A stretch of 64,000 nucleotides of DNA from Ancylobacter aquaticus (GTDB taxonomy: Bacteria > Pseudomonadota > Alphaproteobacteria > Rhizobiales > Xanthobacteraceae): contig NZ_SMFY01000001.1 in assembly GCF_004339465.1 (NCBI RefSeq), positions 558,001-622,000 of the forward strand, read 5' to 3'. Both the position numbers and the translations under genes were made by a program. This document shows, piece by piece, positions 17,167 to 25,637 of this stretch; the first letter of the stretch is position 1; each line of letters starts with the position of its first letter. The notes beneath the pieces were generated by a model, which saw nothing but the letters and a program-made list of their open reading frames with translations, ran no database searches and was not told the DNA's origin.

Positions 17167-17616
17167 ATGTCCAACACCGATAACACGCTCAAGCTCAAGG
17201 ACTTTCTCTGCTTCGCGGTCTATTCGGCCAATCACGCCTTCAACCGCGTCTACAAGCCGATGCTGGACCGGCTGGGGCTGACCTATCCGCAATATATCGC
17301 CATGGTGACGCTGTGGTCCGAGGAAGGGTTGACCGTTGGCCAGATCGGCGAGCGGGTATTGCTGGAGACCAACACGCTGACCCCTCTGCTCAAGCGGCTG
17401 GAGAGCGCCGGGCTGGTGCGCCGGGTGCGCGACGCGGCCGATGAGCGGCAGGTGCGGGTCTATCTCACCGACAAGGGCCGGGCGCTGCGCTGCGAGGCCG
17501 AGCGGGTTCCCGCCGAAATGGGCGTGTGCCTCGACCATGATTCGCAGGAACTGCGCCAACTGACCAGCGATCTCAGCCGGCTGCGCGACCGGCTGCTGGC
17601 GCGCCTCAAGCCGTAG
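17167..17616 (+). CDS. MarR-family regulator of the OhrR type
   Basis: A 149-residue winged-helix regulator. The N-terminal FLCFAVYSANHAFNRVYKP block carries Cys15, in the position of the peroxide-sensing cysteine of OhrR. The wing helix region QIGERVLLETNTLTPLLKRLE and the loop RDAADERQVRVYLTDKG are standard MarR. OhrR-type proteins are repressors released by organic peroxides or quinone-type electrophiles. No ohr gene is next to it. The convergent LysR, and beyond it the MhqO- and MhqD-like genes, suggest electrophile sensing. Its stop overlaps the LysR gene by 11 bases. Confidence 0.85.
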   Translation: MSNTDNTLKLKDFLCFAVYSANHAFNRVYKPMLDRLGLTYPQYIAMVTLWSEEGLTVGQIGERVLLETNTLTPLLKRLESAGLVRRVRDAADERQVRVYLTDKGRALRCEAERVPAEMGVCLDHDSQELRQLTSDLSRLRDRLLARLKP

Positions 17617-18589
17617 CGTCGGCCGCTGGCGCAAGCGGTTCCAGCGCGGCTTTGTCCGGCCCGCTCTCCCCCGGGAGTTCGATCTGCCCTTCGATGAAGC
17701 GCCGGTGCCGGGCGATCTCGCCGGCGAGAAAGTCGAGGAAGGCCCGCACGCGCGGCGAGTGGCGCAGGTCCGGATGGGTCAGCAGCCACAGATCGGCCGC
17801 GTAATCATTGTTCGGCGGCCCCAGCCGCACCAGCGAGGGCCGGGCATCGCCGATCAGGCACGGCAGGTGGCCGATGCCGATGCCGGCCTCCACCGCCTCG
17901 GCGATGCCGAGCACGCTGTTGATCTTGTAGGCGACCTTGTCGGCGGCGACGTTTTCCTGAACGAACTTGACCGTCTTCAGGGAGCCGAGACTGTCGCCCA
18001 GCGACACCCAGTTGCTGGTCTCCAAGTGCTCCGGCGTCACCGCGCGCGGCTCGGGGAAATCGAGGGCACGGCCATACAGCGCCCAGGCGATGCGCGCGAC
18101 ACGCCGGCCGACGAGATTCTCGGGAGGATTGTCGGTGGCACGGATGGCGACGTCGGCGTCGCGCTTGGACAGGTTCAGCGGCTGGTTGCTCAGCACGATG
18201 TCGAGCCGCACCTCCGGGTAGCGCTCGCGGAAGGTAGCGAGCATCGGCATCAGCAGGTGGATGAGCAGCGAATCCGGCGTCGTCACGCGCAATTCGCCCG
18301 AAGGCGCCGGCTCGCGGCCGGCCAGCTTGCGGCCGACGGCGGTGATCTCCTCGTCCAGCCGGTTGGCCAGCGCCACCATTTCCTCGCCGGCCGGGGTGAG
18401 CGCGTAGCCGGTGCGGTGGCGCTCGAACAGCAGCGTGCCGAGTTGGTCCTCGATCTGCTTGAGCCGGCGGAACACCGTGGAATGGTTGACGTTCATCGCC
18501 ATGGCGGCCGCCGGCAGGCCGCGCGCATCGGCCACCGCCTTGATCAGCCGGAAGTCGTCCCAGCCAAGGTTCTTGAACGGCTCGGCCAT
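17606..18589 (-). CDS. LysR-family transcriptional regulator
   Basis: A 327-residue LysR regulator. The N-terminal HTH reads DDFRLIKAVADARGLPAAAMAMNVNHSTVFRRLKQIEDQLGTLLFERHRTGYALTPAGE. A substrate-binding domain follows from about residue 95. The ATG at 18589 was chosen as the HTH begins right after it. The gene is divergent from the dioxygenase gene at 18790, and the shared region holds a perfect palindrome (18691-18706) with LysR-type T-N11-A spacing. It probably activates or represses that neighbour and may autoregulate. Confidence 0.88.
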   Translation of the reverse strand: MAEPFKNLGWDDFRLIKAVADARGLPAAAMAMNVNHSTVFRRLKQIEDQLGTLLFERHRTGYALTPAGEEMVALANRLDEEITAVGRKLAGREPAPSGELRVTTPDSLLIHLLMPMLATFRERYPEVRLDIVLSNQPLNLSKRDADVAIRATDNPPENLVGRRVARIAWALYGRALDFPEPRAVTPEHLETSNWVSLGDSLGSLKTVKFVQENVAADKVAYKINSVLGIAEAVEAGIGIGHLPCLIGDARPSLVRLGPPNNDYAADLWLLTHPDLRHSPRVRAFLDFLAGEIARHRRFIEGQIELPGESGPDKAALEPLAPAADATA

Positions 18590-18690
18590 GCGTTCCTCAC
18601 TGGGGTGTCGGCTTAAATCGCTGCGCCGATGCGGGATTTTTCCCTGTCGGCCAGCTTGTCCGCGCGATTGACGATAGCAGCACAGATGAG

Positions 18691-18706
18691 ATTGCGTCAA
18701 CGCAAT
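18691..18706. promoter_or_regulatory. Palindromic LysR-type operator
   Basis: ATTGCGT-CA-ACGCAAT is a perfect 7-2-7 inverted repeat containing T-N11-A, the LysR box pattern. A further ATTGCGT half site starts at 18721, 30 bases from the first. It lies between the divergent LysR and MhqO-like genes. Confidence 0.6.
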
Positions 18707-18789
18707 TGATAAGGGCTGGCATTGCGTCGTTGCCGGGTTATCTCTTGTCGCAAGGAGAGCGCCGGTTGCGCTCACAAGAGGGCAAGATC

Positions 18790-19722
18790 ATGAACCGCAA
18801 TGGCATCCATCATGTGACGGCGATCGCCGGCAATGCGCGCCGCAATGTCGAGTTCTACACCCGTACGCTCGGCCTGCGGCTGGTGAAGAAGACCGTGAAC
18901 TTTGACGATCCCGGCACCTACCACCTCTATTACGGCGACGAGGTCGGCGCGCCCGGCACCATCCTCACCTTCTTTCCGTGGGACCATGTCGCGCCCGGCC
19001 GGCTCGGTATCGGCGAGGCGCAAGAGACCGCGTTCCGCGTGCCGGAAGGTTCCATCGGTTACTGGACACAGCGCTTTGTCGAGAAGGGCGTGGCGCACAG
19101 CGCGCCGGTGAAGCGCTTCGGCGAGAGCGTGCTGGCCTTCAAGGACCCGCACGGCATGCGCCTCGCGCTGGTCGGTGTGCCCGGCGCCGAGAACGAGACG
19201 GCCTGGCTCGGCACCGACGTTCCCGCTGAGAACGCCATTCGCGGCTTTCACAGCGTGAACCTGCTGCTGGCCGAGGCGGCGCCCACCGGCGCCATCCTGA
19301 CCGATGTGTTCGGCTTCTCCGAGATTGGCCGCGAAGGCTCGCTGGTACGCTTCAAGGCGGAGGGTACGGAGGTCGGAGGAATCGTGGACATCCATGAGGC
19401 CGGCGGCTTCCTGCCCGCCCGCATGGGCGGCGGTTCGGTGCACCACATCGCCTTCCGCGCCGCCGATGACGCGGCCGAGTTCGCCATGGTGAAGAAACTG
19501 GCGGAGAACCACGGCATCGCCACCACGGAGCAGAAGGACCGCAACTACTTCCGGTCCATCTACTTCCGCGAGCCCGGCCACGTCCTGTTCGAGATCGCTA
19601 CCGACATTCCCGGCTTCGCGGCCGACGAGCCGGCGGCGACCCTCGGCGAAGCACTGAAGCTGCCGGACTTCCTTGAGAAGCGCCGCAGCCAGATAGAGGC
19701 CGTGCTGCCCGAGCTCGCGTGA
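18790..19722 (+). CDS. MhqO-like ring-cleaving VOC dioxygenase
   Basis: A 310-residue two-module VOC protein. Each half has a VOC strand pattern: GIHHVTAIAGNARRNVEFY at the start and GGSVHHIAFRAADD near residue 215, with metal-ligand His and Glu candidates (HHVT, FREPGHVLFEIATD). This matches MhqO/MhqA-type glyoxalase-like dioxygenases that open hydroquinone rings and give quinone resistance. The ATG at 18790 follows a purine-rich stretch and starts at the conserved GIHH. The gene is 84 bases from a perfect LysR-type palindrome and divergent from the LysR gene. Confidence 0.85.
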   Translation: MNRNGIHHVTAIAGNARRNVEFYTRTLGLRLVKKTVNFDDPGTYHLYYGDEVGAPGTILTFFPWDHVAPGRLGIGEAQETAFRVPEGSIGYWTQRFVEKGVAHSAPVKRFGESVLAFKDPHGMRLALVGVPGAENETAWLGTDVPAENAIRGFHSVNLLLAEAAPTGAILTDVFGFSEIGREGSLVRFKAEGTEVGGIVDIHEAGGFLPARMGGGSVHHIAFRAADDAAEFAMVKKLAENHGIATTEQKDRNYFRSIYFREPGHVLFEIATDIPGFAADEPAATLGEALKLPDFLEKRRSQIEAVLPELA

Positions 19723-19780
19723 ACCGACGGCGCCGCCCTTGAATCGGGCGGCGCCACCCACGCCTTGTCGCTTCCCCTCA

Positions 19781-19801
19781 TGGCCGGGCTTGACCCGGCC
19801 A
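19781..19801. repeat. REP-like GC palindrome
   Basis: TGGCCGGG-CTTGA-CCCGGCCA, a perfect 8-5-8 hairpin, lies between the dioxygenase and hydrolase genes. Short palindromes with a CTTGACCCGG core recur between genes in related bacteria. Confidence 0.55.
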
Positions 19802-19899
19802 CCCGGGAATGCGCCCCGCGCTCGCTGGGACGTTAGATCCCCGAGTCACGCCGGGATGAGGGAAATATTGGTTTGGGCCCGAACTCTCAGGAGGCCGTC

Positions 19900-20532
19900 A
19901 TGACCGACGCCGCGCTTTCCTTCGTGCATCGCTTTGAGCCTGCCACCCGGCAGGATGCTCCCCCTCTGCTGCTGCTCCACGGCACCGGCGGCGACGAGAA
20001 CGACCTGATCCCGCTCGGCGACATGATCTCGCCGGGCTCCGCGCTGCTGTCGCCGCGTGGAAAAGTGCTGGAAGGCGGGATGCCGCGCTTCTTCCGTCGC
20101 CTGCGCGAGGGCGTGTTCGACGAGGACGATTTGCGCGCTCGTGCCGCCGAACTCGCCGGCTTCATCGCGCAGGCGCGGGCGGCCTACGGGCTCGCCGCGC
20201 CCATCGCGGTGGGGTTCTCCAACGGCGCCAACATCGCCGCCGCGCTGTTGCTGACGCAACCGGGCGTGCTCGCCGCTGCCGTGCTGATGCGGGCCATGGT
20301 GCCGCTCGCCAACCCGCCGGCGGCCGATCTTGCAGGCAACCGCGTGCTGCTGCTTTCGGGAGCGTTGGACCCCATCGTGCCGGAAGAGAATGCCGCCCGT
20401 CTCGCCGGGCAGTTGCGGGCGGCCGGGGCCGACCTCGACCACCGCGTGCTGCCGGCCGGACATGGCCTCTCGCAAGCCGACCTGACGCTCGCCCGCCAGT
20501 GGATCGAGGCCCCTGCGCGATCCGCGGCGTAG
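19900..20532 (+). CDS. MhqD-like alpha/beta hydrolase (phospholipase/carboxylesterase family)
   Basis: A 210-residue alpha/beta hydrolase. It has the oxyanion-hole LLLLHGTGGDEN motif near residue 25, the nucleophile elbow GFSNGAN near residue 105, Asp in LSGALDPIVPEE and the closing His in PAGHGLSQAD. This is the carboxylesterase family that includes MhqD, induced with MhqO by quinones. ATG 19900 has AGGAGG six bases upstream. It is on the same strand as the dioxygenase, 177 bases away, so the two may share the electrophile response. Confidence 0.85.
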   Translation: MTDAALSFVHRFEPATRQDAPPLLLLHGTGGDENDLIPLGDMISPGSALLSPRGKVLEGGMPRFFRRLREGVFDEDDLRARAAELAGFIAQARAAYGLAAPIAVGFSNGANIAAALLLTQPGVLAAAVLMRAMVPLANPPAADLAGNRVLLLSGALDPIVPEENAARLAGQLRAAGADLDHRVLPAGHGLSQADLTLARQWIEAPARSAA

Positions 20533-20627
20533 GGGCGGCGGAACCGGATGCCTCCCGGCGCATTGCTGCCTTGCTGCGGGTGCTTCACACTGCGCAAGGC
20601 AGCGGACCTGTGCGGCGGAGGTAGGGG

Positions 20628-21542
20628 ATGCGTTGGGAAGATTTCCGGCGGAGCCGTAATGTCGAGGACCGGCGCGGGCAGGGCGGTGGCCTTGGCGGCC
20701 GGCTTGGCGGCGGCGGTATGGGACGTGGCGGGCTCGGCATTGGCGGGCTGATCATCGTCGGCCTCATCGCCTGGGCCACCGGCATCAACCCGGCGGTGCT
20801 CATCGGCGGTGCCGAAATACTGCTGGGCGATGGCAGCAGCACCAGCCAGCAGACATCGCCGCAGGGCCAGAACGCGCCGGCGCGCACGCTCAGCACCGAG
20901 GACCAGAAGCTCGGCGACTTCGCGGCCGTCGTGCTGGCCCAGACCGAAGATGTGTGGACCCCACTGTTCAAGGGCGAGGGCTCGGCCTATCGCGAGCCGG
21001 GCTTGGTGCTGTTTTCCGGCGCCACCCGCTCGGCTTGCGGCTCGGCCAATTCCGCAGTCGGGCCGTTCTACTGCCCGCGCGACCAGAAGATCTATCTCGA
21101 CACCGCCTTCTTCACCGAGCTGAACAAGCGCTTCAACGCGCCGGGCGATTTCGCTGCCGCCTATGTCATCGCCCACGAGGTCGGCCACCATGTGGAGAAC
21201 CAGATCGGCTTGCTCGAACAAGTGCAGACGCGCCAGCGCCAGGCTTCGCCCACTGAGGCCAACGCGCTCTCGGTGCGGGTCGAACTGATGGCCGACTGCC
21301 TCGCCGGGGTGTGGGCGCACCACGCCAATGCGCAGTGGCGTATTCTCGAAGACGGCGATATCGAGGAGGCAATGAACGCGGCCGCCGCCATAGGCGACGA
21401 CCGCCTGCAAAAGCGCCAGCAGGGCTATGTGGTGCCCGACAGCTTCACCCACGGCACCTCCGCCCAGCGGGTAAAGTGGTTCAAGCAAGGGCTCGACAAG
21501 GGCTCGCTGAAGCAGTGCAACACCTTCCAGGGCGCCATTTGA
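20628..21542 (+). CDS. Neutral zinc metallopeptidase of the YpfJ family
   Basis: A 304-residue protein. A Gly-rich, Arg-containing segment (about 10-35) precedes one membrane helix (about 36-55). A linker rich in Ser and Gln follows, then a periplasmic or extracytoplasmic protease domain. The zinc motif is HEVGH (His183, Glu184, His187), and the C-terminal half has the family's ELMADCLAGVW and FTHGTSAQRVKWF segments. The natural substrate is unknown. It starts on ATG 20628 after a short GGAGG-bearing leader. Confidence 0.9.
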   Translation: MRWEDFRRSRNVEDRRGQGGGLGGRLGGGGMGRGGLGIGGLIIVGLIAWATGINPAVLIGGAEILLGDGSSTSQQTSPQGQNAPARTLSTEDQKLGDFAAVVLAQTEDVWTPLFKGEGSAYREPGLVLFSGATRSACGSANSAVGPFYCPRDQKIYLDTAFFTELNKRFNAPGDFAAAYVIAHEVGHHVENQIGLLEQVQTRQRQASPTEANALSVRVELMADCLAGVWAHHANAQWRILEDGDIEEAMNAAAAIGDDRLQKRQQGYVVPDSFTHGTSAQRVKWFKQGLDKGSLKQCNTFQGAI

Positions 21543-21567
21543 ACGTGCCCCGCGCAAAGGCCGACCT

Positions 21568-22131
21568 ATGATGCCGGACACAAGTGAAACGCCGTTCGTG
21601 CCGCTTTCCATCGCGGTGCTGACCATTTCGGACACACGAACACAGGCCGATGACCGTTCCGGCAACACGCTGGTCGAGCGCATCGCACAGGCCGGCCACG
21701 CGCTCGCCGCCCGCGCCATCGTGGCCGATGATATCGAGGCGATCCGGGCGCAGGTTTCCGGCTGGATCGCTGATGCGGGCGTCGATGTCGTGATCACGAC
21801 AGGTGGCACCGGCTTCACCGGCCGCGACGTGACCCCCGAAGCGGTGGAACCGCTGTTCGAGAAGCGCATGGAAGGCTTCTCGACCGTGTTCCACATGGTG
21901 TCCTTCGGCAAGATCGGCACCTCGACCCTGCAGAGCCGCGCCACCGCCGGCGTCGCCAATTCCACCTATGTCTTCTGTCTTCCGGGCTCGCCGGGTGCCT
22001 GTCGCGACGGGTGGGACGAAATCCTCGTCCACCAGCTCGACATCCGCCACAAGCCTTGCAATTTCGTCGAGATCCTTCCCCGACTCGACGAGCACCTCAA
22101 GCGCGGCAAGCTGCGCGCGCCGGTAGGCTGA
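21568..22131 (+). CDS. moaB: Molybdenum cofactor biosynthesis protein B
   Basis: A 187-residue MoaB/Mog-family protein that adenylylates molybdopterin before molybdate insertion. The signature TTGGTGFTGRDVTPEA lies near residue 73. The C-terminal PGSPGACRDGWDEIL and LDIRHKPCNFVEILPRL are also intact. The start is ATG 21568 or 21571. The YpfJ-like gene precedes it by 25 bases and the glycosyltransferase gene is convergent, with two bases between stops. No other molybdenum genes lie in the window. Confidence 0.93.
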   Translation: MMPDTSETPFVPLSIAVLTISDTRTQADDRSGNTLVERIAQAGHALAARAIVADDIEAIRAQVSGWIADAGVDVVITTGGTGFTGRDVTPEAVEPLFEKRMEGFSTVFHMVSFGKIGTSTLQSRATAGVANSTYVFCLPGSPGACRDGWDEILVHQLDIRHKPCNFVEILPRLDEHLKRGKLRAPVG

Positions 22132-22133
22132 CG

Positions 22134-22721
22134 TCAGCCTCCATCCGGCAGCAGGATTTGCGAGCGCAGCAAGATCAGTCGCTTGCGCCCCACCCGCGCC
22201 AGCAGGCGGCGATCTGCGTGCGGCCCCGGTGTATGGCCTCCCAGCGCGTCATAGAGCCGGCGATGGACCAGCAGTCCCTGTTCCGGGCGCGGCCGGCCGG
22301 TGATGGCGTGGCGCATCACGGCGGCGGCTTCCCGCACCCGCGGCGAGACGCCGAACCCGTCCAGCGCCAGCCGGAAGGTGGCCGCCCGCCGCTCGGTGGC
22401 GCCGGTCCGCTCGACCTGGTCGGTGAAATTGCGCACCTCGCGCGACCAGCCTTCCTGCAACAGGCCGGTTGGTTCCAGGAAAAGCAGCCAGGAAGCCCGC
22501 GCCGCCGCAGCCCCCTGGCGCAGCCGCGCCCCGTGATCGGCCGGTCCGGCCAGATACTCGCAGCCGGCGGCGTCGGCGATTTCGGCGACGTCTCCAGACA
22601 TCGCCGAATCGACCAGCAGCACTTCGCGCACCAGCCCGGCGGCGGCGCCCGGCACCAGCGAGGCGAGGGTTGGAATCAGCCGCTTGGCGCCCGTACCTGT
22701 GGGAATGACGACCGAGATCAC
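22134..22721 (-). CDS. Small glycosyltransferase-2-like protein
   Basis: A 195-residue protein with the start of a GT-A fold: ISVVIPT at the N-terminus and LLVDSAMSGDVAEIADAAGC after it. The typical donor-site acidic DxD is not clear, and LLFLEPTGLLQEGW stands where it might be. The family often sits beside moaB in related genomes. The substrate is unknown. GTG 22721 was chosen since AAGGGTGG lies seven bases upstream and the fold starts there; a longer frame upstream is not homologous. Confidence 0.72.
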   Translation of the reverse strand: MISVVIPTGTGAKRLIPTLASLVPGAAAGLVREVLLVDSAMSGDVAEIADAAGCEYLAGPADHGARLRQGAAAARASWLLFLEPTGLLQEGWSREVRNFTDQVERTGATERRAATFRLALDGFGVSPRVREAAAVMRHAITGRPRPEQGLLVHRRLYDALGGHTPGPHADRRLLARVGRKRLILLRSQILLPDGG

Positions 22722-22851
22722 GCCGTGGCCACCCTTGATGATCCGGGTCTGGAGAAGGCCGGGAAGGCGTCCCGGGCCTGACGGAGAAAGCCTTTCCTGC
22801 CTATCGCACCGTTTTGCGCCCGTACAGCCCGGCTGTCGCAATTCAGTCAAT

Positions 22852-22866
22852 GTTCTTGATATGTTC
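22852..22866 (+). promoter_or_regulatory. LexA-type box upstream of the radical SAM gene
   Basis: GTTC-N7-GTTC at 22852-22866 is the reverse-complement form of the same direct repeat found at the mutasome, an exact match to the alphaproteobacterial LexA operator. It lies 43 bases before the ATG at 22910. Confidence 0.7.
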
Positions 22867-22909
22867 TCAAGGCTGCGTTAGAGAGAAAGTCTGCGCTGGA
22901 GATTCTGCC

Positions 22910-24172
22910 ATGCAACGCACCGCTTCCGATCAGCCCTCCGGCCCACTCCTGCCCCCTGCCGCTCCCCGGCATCTGGGACGGCTGGCGCAGCAGCGCCGTG
23001 ACGCCCGCGCGCAGGAGCGGGCGGAGGTCGCCCGTGACCTCACCGGCCTGTCCGATATCGACGCGGTTGCGCCTCCGCCCATGCCGGACTGGATGGTGGA
23101 GGAGAATCGCCGGCGCGGGCGGGGCGCCCTGTCCAATGCGGCCGGCCGCTTCGAGCCGCACAGCCGGGAACGTTTCGACGATGGCTGGCAGGGGCTGGAC
23201 GATCTGCCGCCCTTCCGCACCAGCGTGACGGTGGAGAAGCCGCGAACCATCATCAACCGCAATGAATCTCCCGATGTCGGTTTCGATCGCTCGATCAACC
23301 CCTATCGCGGCTGCGAGCATGGCTGTGTCTATTGTTTCGCGCGGCCCACCCACGCCTATCAGGGCCTTTCGGCCGGGCTGGATTTCGAGACAAAGCTGTT
23401 CGCCAAGCCGGACGCGCCGGAGCTTCTCGCCAAGGAACTGTCGAAGCCGGGCTATGAGCCGCGCACCATCGCGCTTGGCATCAATACGGACGGCTACCAG
23501 CCGATCGAGCGCGAATGGCGGCTCACCCGGCGCATCCTGGAAGTGCTGCGCGATTTCGGCCATCCGGTCGGCATTGTCACCAAATCGGCGCTGGTGGTGC
23601 GCGACCTCGATATTCTTGGCCCCATGGCGGAGAAAGGGTTGGTCAAGGTGGCGCTGTCCATCACCACGCTCGATGCCAAGCTGGCGCGGATCATGGAGCC
23701 GCGTGCGGCGACGCCGCAACTCCGTCTGGACACGCTGCGCCGGCTTTCCGAGGCGGGCGTGCCGACCGCCGTGCTGGTGGCGCCGGTGATCCCTGCCGTC
23801 ACCGACGCGGAACTGGAGCGCATTCTCGATGCGGCGGTGGCTGCGGGCGCGTCGGAAGCGGGCTATGTCATGCTGCGGGTGCCGCTGGAAATTCGCGACC
23901 TCTTTCGCGAATGGTTGCTTGCTCATTTTCCCGACCGTTACCGCCATGTGCTTTCGCTGCTGAAGGAACTGCATGGCGGGCGCGAGTATGATTCGACCTT
24001 CGGCCAGCGCATGACGGGCACCGGCCCCTATGCCTGGACGCTGGCGCGGCGCTTCGAGATCGCCAGCGAGCGGCTCGGGCTCAACCGCCGCCATATCCGC
24101 CTGACCACCCGCCATTTCACCCGCCCGCCGCAGAAGGGCGAGCAATTGTCGTTGTTTGGAGAAGCCATATGA
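22910..24172 (+). CDS. Radical SAM protein of the PA0069/Rv2578c (COG1533) type
   Basis: A 420-residue radical SAM protein related to the SplB-like group. The cluster motif is CEHGCVYC (Cys135, Cys139, Cys142) following NPYRG. Later come LGINTDGYQP, VGIVTKSALVVRD, and a C-terminal domain with HFTRPPQKGEQLSLFG. The reaction is not known; the name DNA repair photolyase is only a COG label. A perfect LexA-type box precedes it, which points to DNA-damage control. The ATG at 22910 was chosen as the family N-terminus starts there. The VOC gene follows with a 4-base ATGA overlap. Confidence 0.9.
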   Translation: MQRTASDQPSGPLLPPAAPRHLGRLAQQRRDARAQERAEVARDLTGLSDIDAVAPPPMPDWMVEENRRRGRGALSNAAGRFEPHSRERFDDGWQGLDDLPPFRTSVTVEKPRTIINRNESPDVGFDRSINPYRGCEHGCVYCFARPTHAYQGLSAGLDFETKLFAKPDAPELLAKELSKPGYEPRTIALGINTDGYQPIEREWRLTRRILEVLRDFGHPVGIVTKSALVVRDLDILGPMAEKGLVKVALSITTLDAKLARIMEPRAATPQLRLDTLRRLSEAGVPTAVLVAPVIPAVTDAELERILDAAVAAGASEAGYVMLRVPLEIRDLFREWLLAHFPDRYRHVLSLLKELHGGREYDSTFGQRMTGTGPYAWTLARRFEIASERLGLNRRHIRLTTRHFTRPPQKGEQLSLFGEAI

Positions 24173-24693
24173 GCGGGCAGGGCGATATGGAGCGGGACGA
24201 GCAGGAAGCCGGCGTGGCGGCGGGTGCTCTGGCGACCGAACCGAAGGCGATGGCACGCGCAATGCCGCCTCTGCGGCTCTCGCTGGTGACGCTTGGCGTG
24301 GCCGATCTCACGCGGGCGGTGGCCTTCTATGCGGCGCTGGGGCTGGAGCGGCGGGTGAAGGAGGCCACGGGCGCCGCCTTCTTCGATGCCGGCGGCGTGG
24401 TGCTCTCGCTCTATCCGCGTACCGAGCTTGCCGCCGATGCCGGCGTGCTGGCGGGCCGCCCCGGGGCGTTCGGCGGCATCGCTCTGGCGTGCAACCGGAC
24501 AAGCCGGTCGGAGGTCGACACCACGCTGATCCGCGCGGTGGCGGCGGGCGGGCGGGCGCTGCGGCCCGCGCAGCCGACGTTCTGGGGCGGCTATTCCGGT
24601 TATGTCGCCGATCCCGACGGGCACCCCTGGGAGATCGCCCACAATCCCGGTTTCCCCTTCGACGCCGCCGGCCGCATCGTCCTGCCGGAGTGA
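24169..24693 (+). CDS. VOC-family protein
   Basis: A 174-residue VOC protein. The first 30 residues are extra and low in conservation. The fold proper starts at LRLSLVTLGVADLTRAVAFYAALGL and ends with GYVADPDGHPWEIAHNP. The MPPLRLSLV Met is a possible later start. It is translationally coupled to the radical SAM gene by an ATGA overlap, so it may be co-induced by DNA damage. Substrate unknown. Confidence 0.78.
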   Translation: MSGQGDMERDEQEAGVAAGALATEPKAMARAMPPLRLSLVTLGVADLTRAVAFYAALGLERRVKEATGAAFFDAGGVVLSLYPRTELAADAGVLAGRPGAFGGIALACNRTSRSEVDTTLIRAVAAGGRALRPAQPTFWGGYSGYVADPDGHPWEIAHNPGFPFDAAGRIVLPE

Positions 24694-25637
24694 TGGCGAT
24701 CCCCGCGGAGGGCTATCGGGTTTGAACGGAAAGGACGCCACGAAGCGGCGGGAGCCGGACTGTGTCACGGGCCGCGCTTGCCATGCGGGGGCCTGCCGCT
24801 GCTGTCGCCGGGGCTGCCGTCGGGAAGAGCGGCAATATCGGTCCAGGAATGACCACGCGCCGGGCGTCCACTCCAGCGACGGGCGTTGTGGCGGGTGCTA
24901 CCCGCCCGTCCCGACGCCAGCCGTGCAACCGGAGGCACGGGGTGAGGGGCGCGACGTCGGCGAGAAGGCCCGCCGGCGCAAAGGTCCGCCGGCGCAAAGG
25001 TCCGCCGGCTCCATGGCTTGGGGTCGGTTTGAAAAACCCCTTGTAGGCGGTCATTCCGGCCGCAGCTGAAGGCCGAAAGCCGGGATTTTCTACCTGGAAC
25101 CGCCGTTGGCTTGGATAGGAACTGCGGTCCACCCGGCAAGATGCGTGTGATGAAATGTCCAAACGGACTACTTGAGCACGCGCCAACAGCGCGCATCGCA
25201 AGGTGATCGGTTAGTTTCTCTATCTGTAGTCGATCATCAGCTTACCGATCGGATTGCTCAAATCCGCACAGATCGCGCTGCGGCGCAGCCGCACCCTCGA
25301 AGCGTGTGCCGGGGCGGGGGCAGGGCGCAGACGCCGCCCCGCCTGTCACGCGGTTCCCCATTTTGCGGCGGTCGGCTGCAAGCGGCCGAGTGTCGGCGAC
25401 CTGCGACCTGCGACCCGCTGGCGCTGAACTTCGCACCGAACTGTCGAAGATCGTCCCCGGCCGCGTCTCCACCGAAGTGGATGCCGACCCCTCCAAACAC
25501 GGCCTGGCAGGTACGCGATACCGTCCGCGCGTGACGTGCCTGTCGGGCGCGCGGCAACCCTTGAATGCCCGGCGCGCGGCCGCGCCGGGCGAAGGGTCAT
25601 TTCCGTGGTTGGCCACCTAGGCCCCGACGGCCGGGCG
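24694..25637. other. 944-base non-coding interval with short repeats
   Basis: No frame here has codon use or resemblance to a known protein. A 16-base tandem unit (ccgccggcgcaaaggt type) repeats around 24965-25015. A REP-like hairpin ATTCCGGC...GCCGGGAT lies near 25050-25090. A perfect 10-4-10 hairpin, GCCCGGCGCG-CGGC-CGCGCCGGGC, is at 25567-25590 just beyond the dsbA-like stop and has no T-run. The interval may be decayed or may hide an RNA. Confidence 0.5.

Noticed and set aside
25172-25620. Frames of about 100-120 residues in the 24.7-25.6 kb interval
   Set aside because: Several frames on both strands overlap with equal length; none has a good ribosome binding site or known resemblance.
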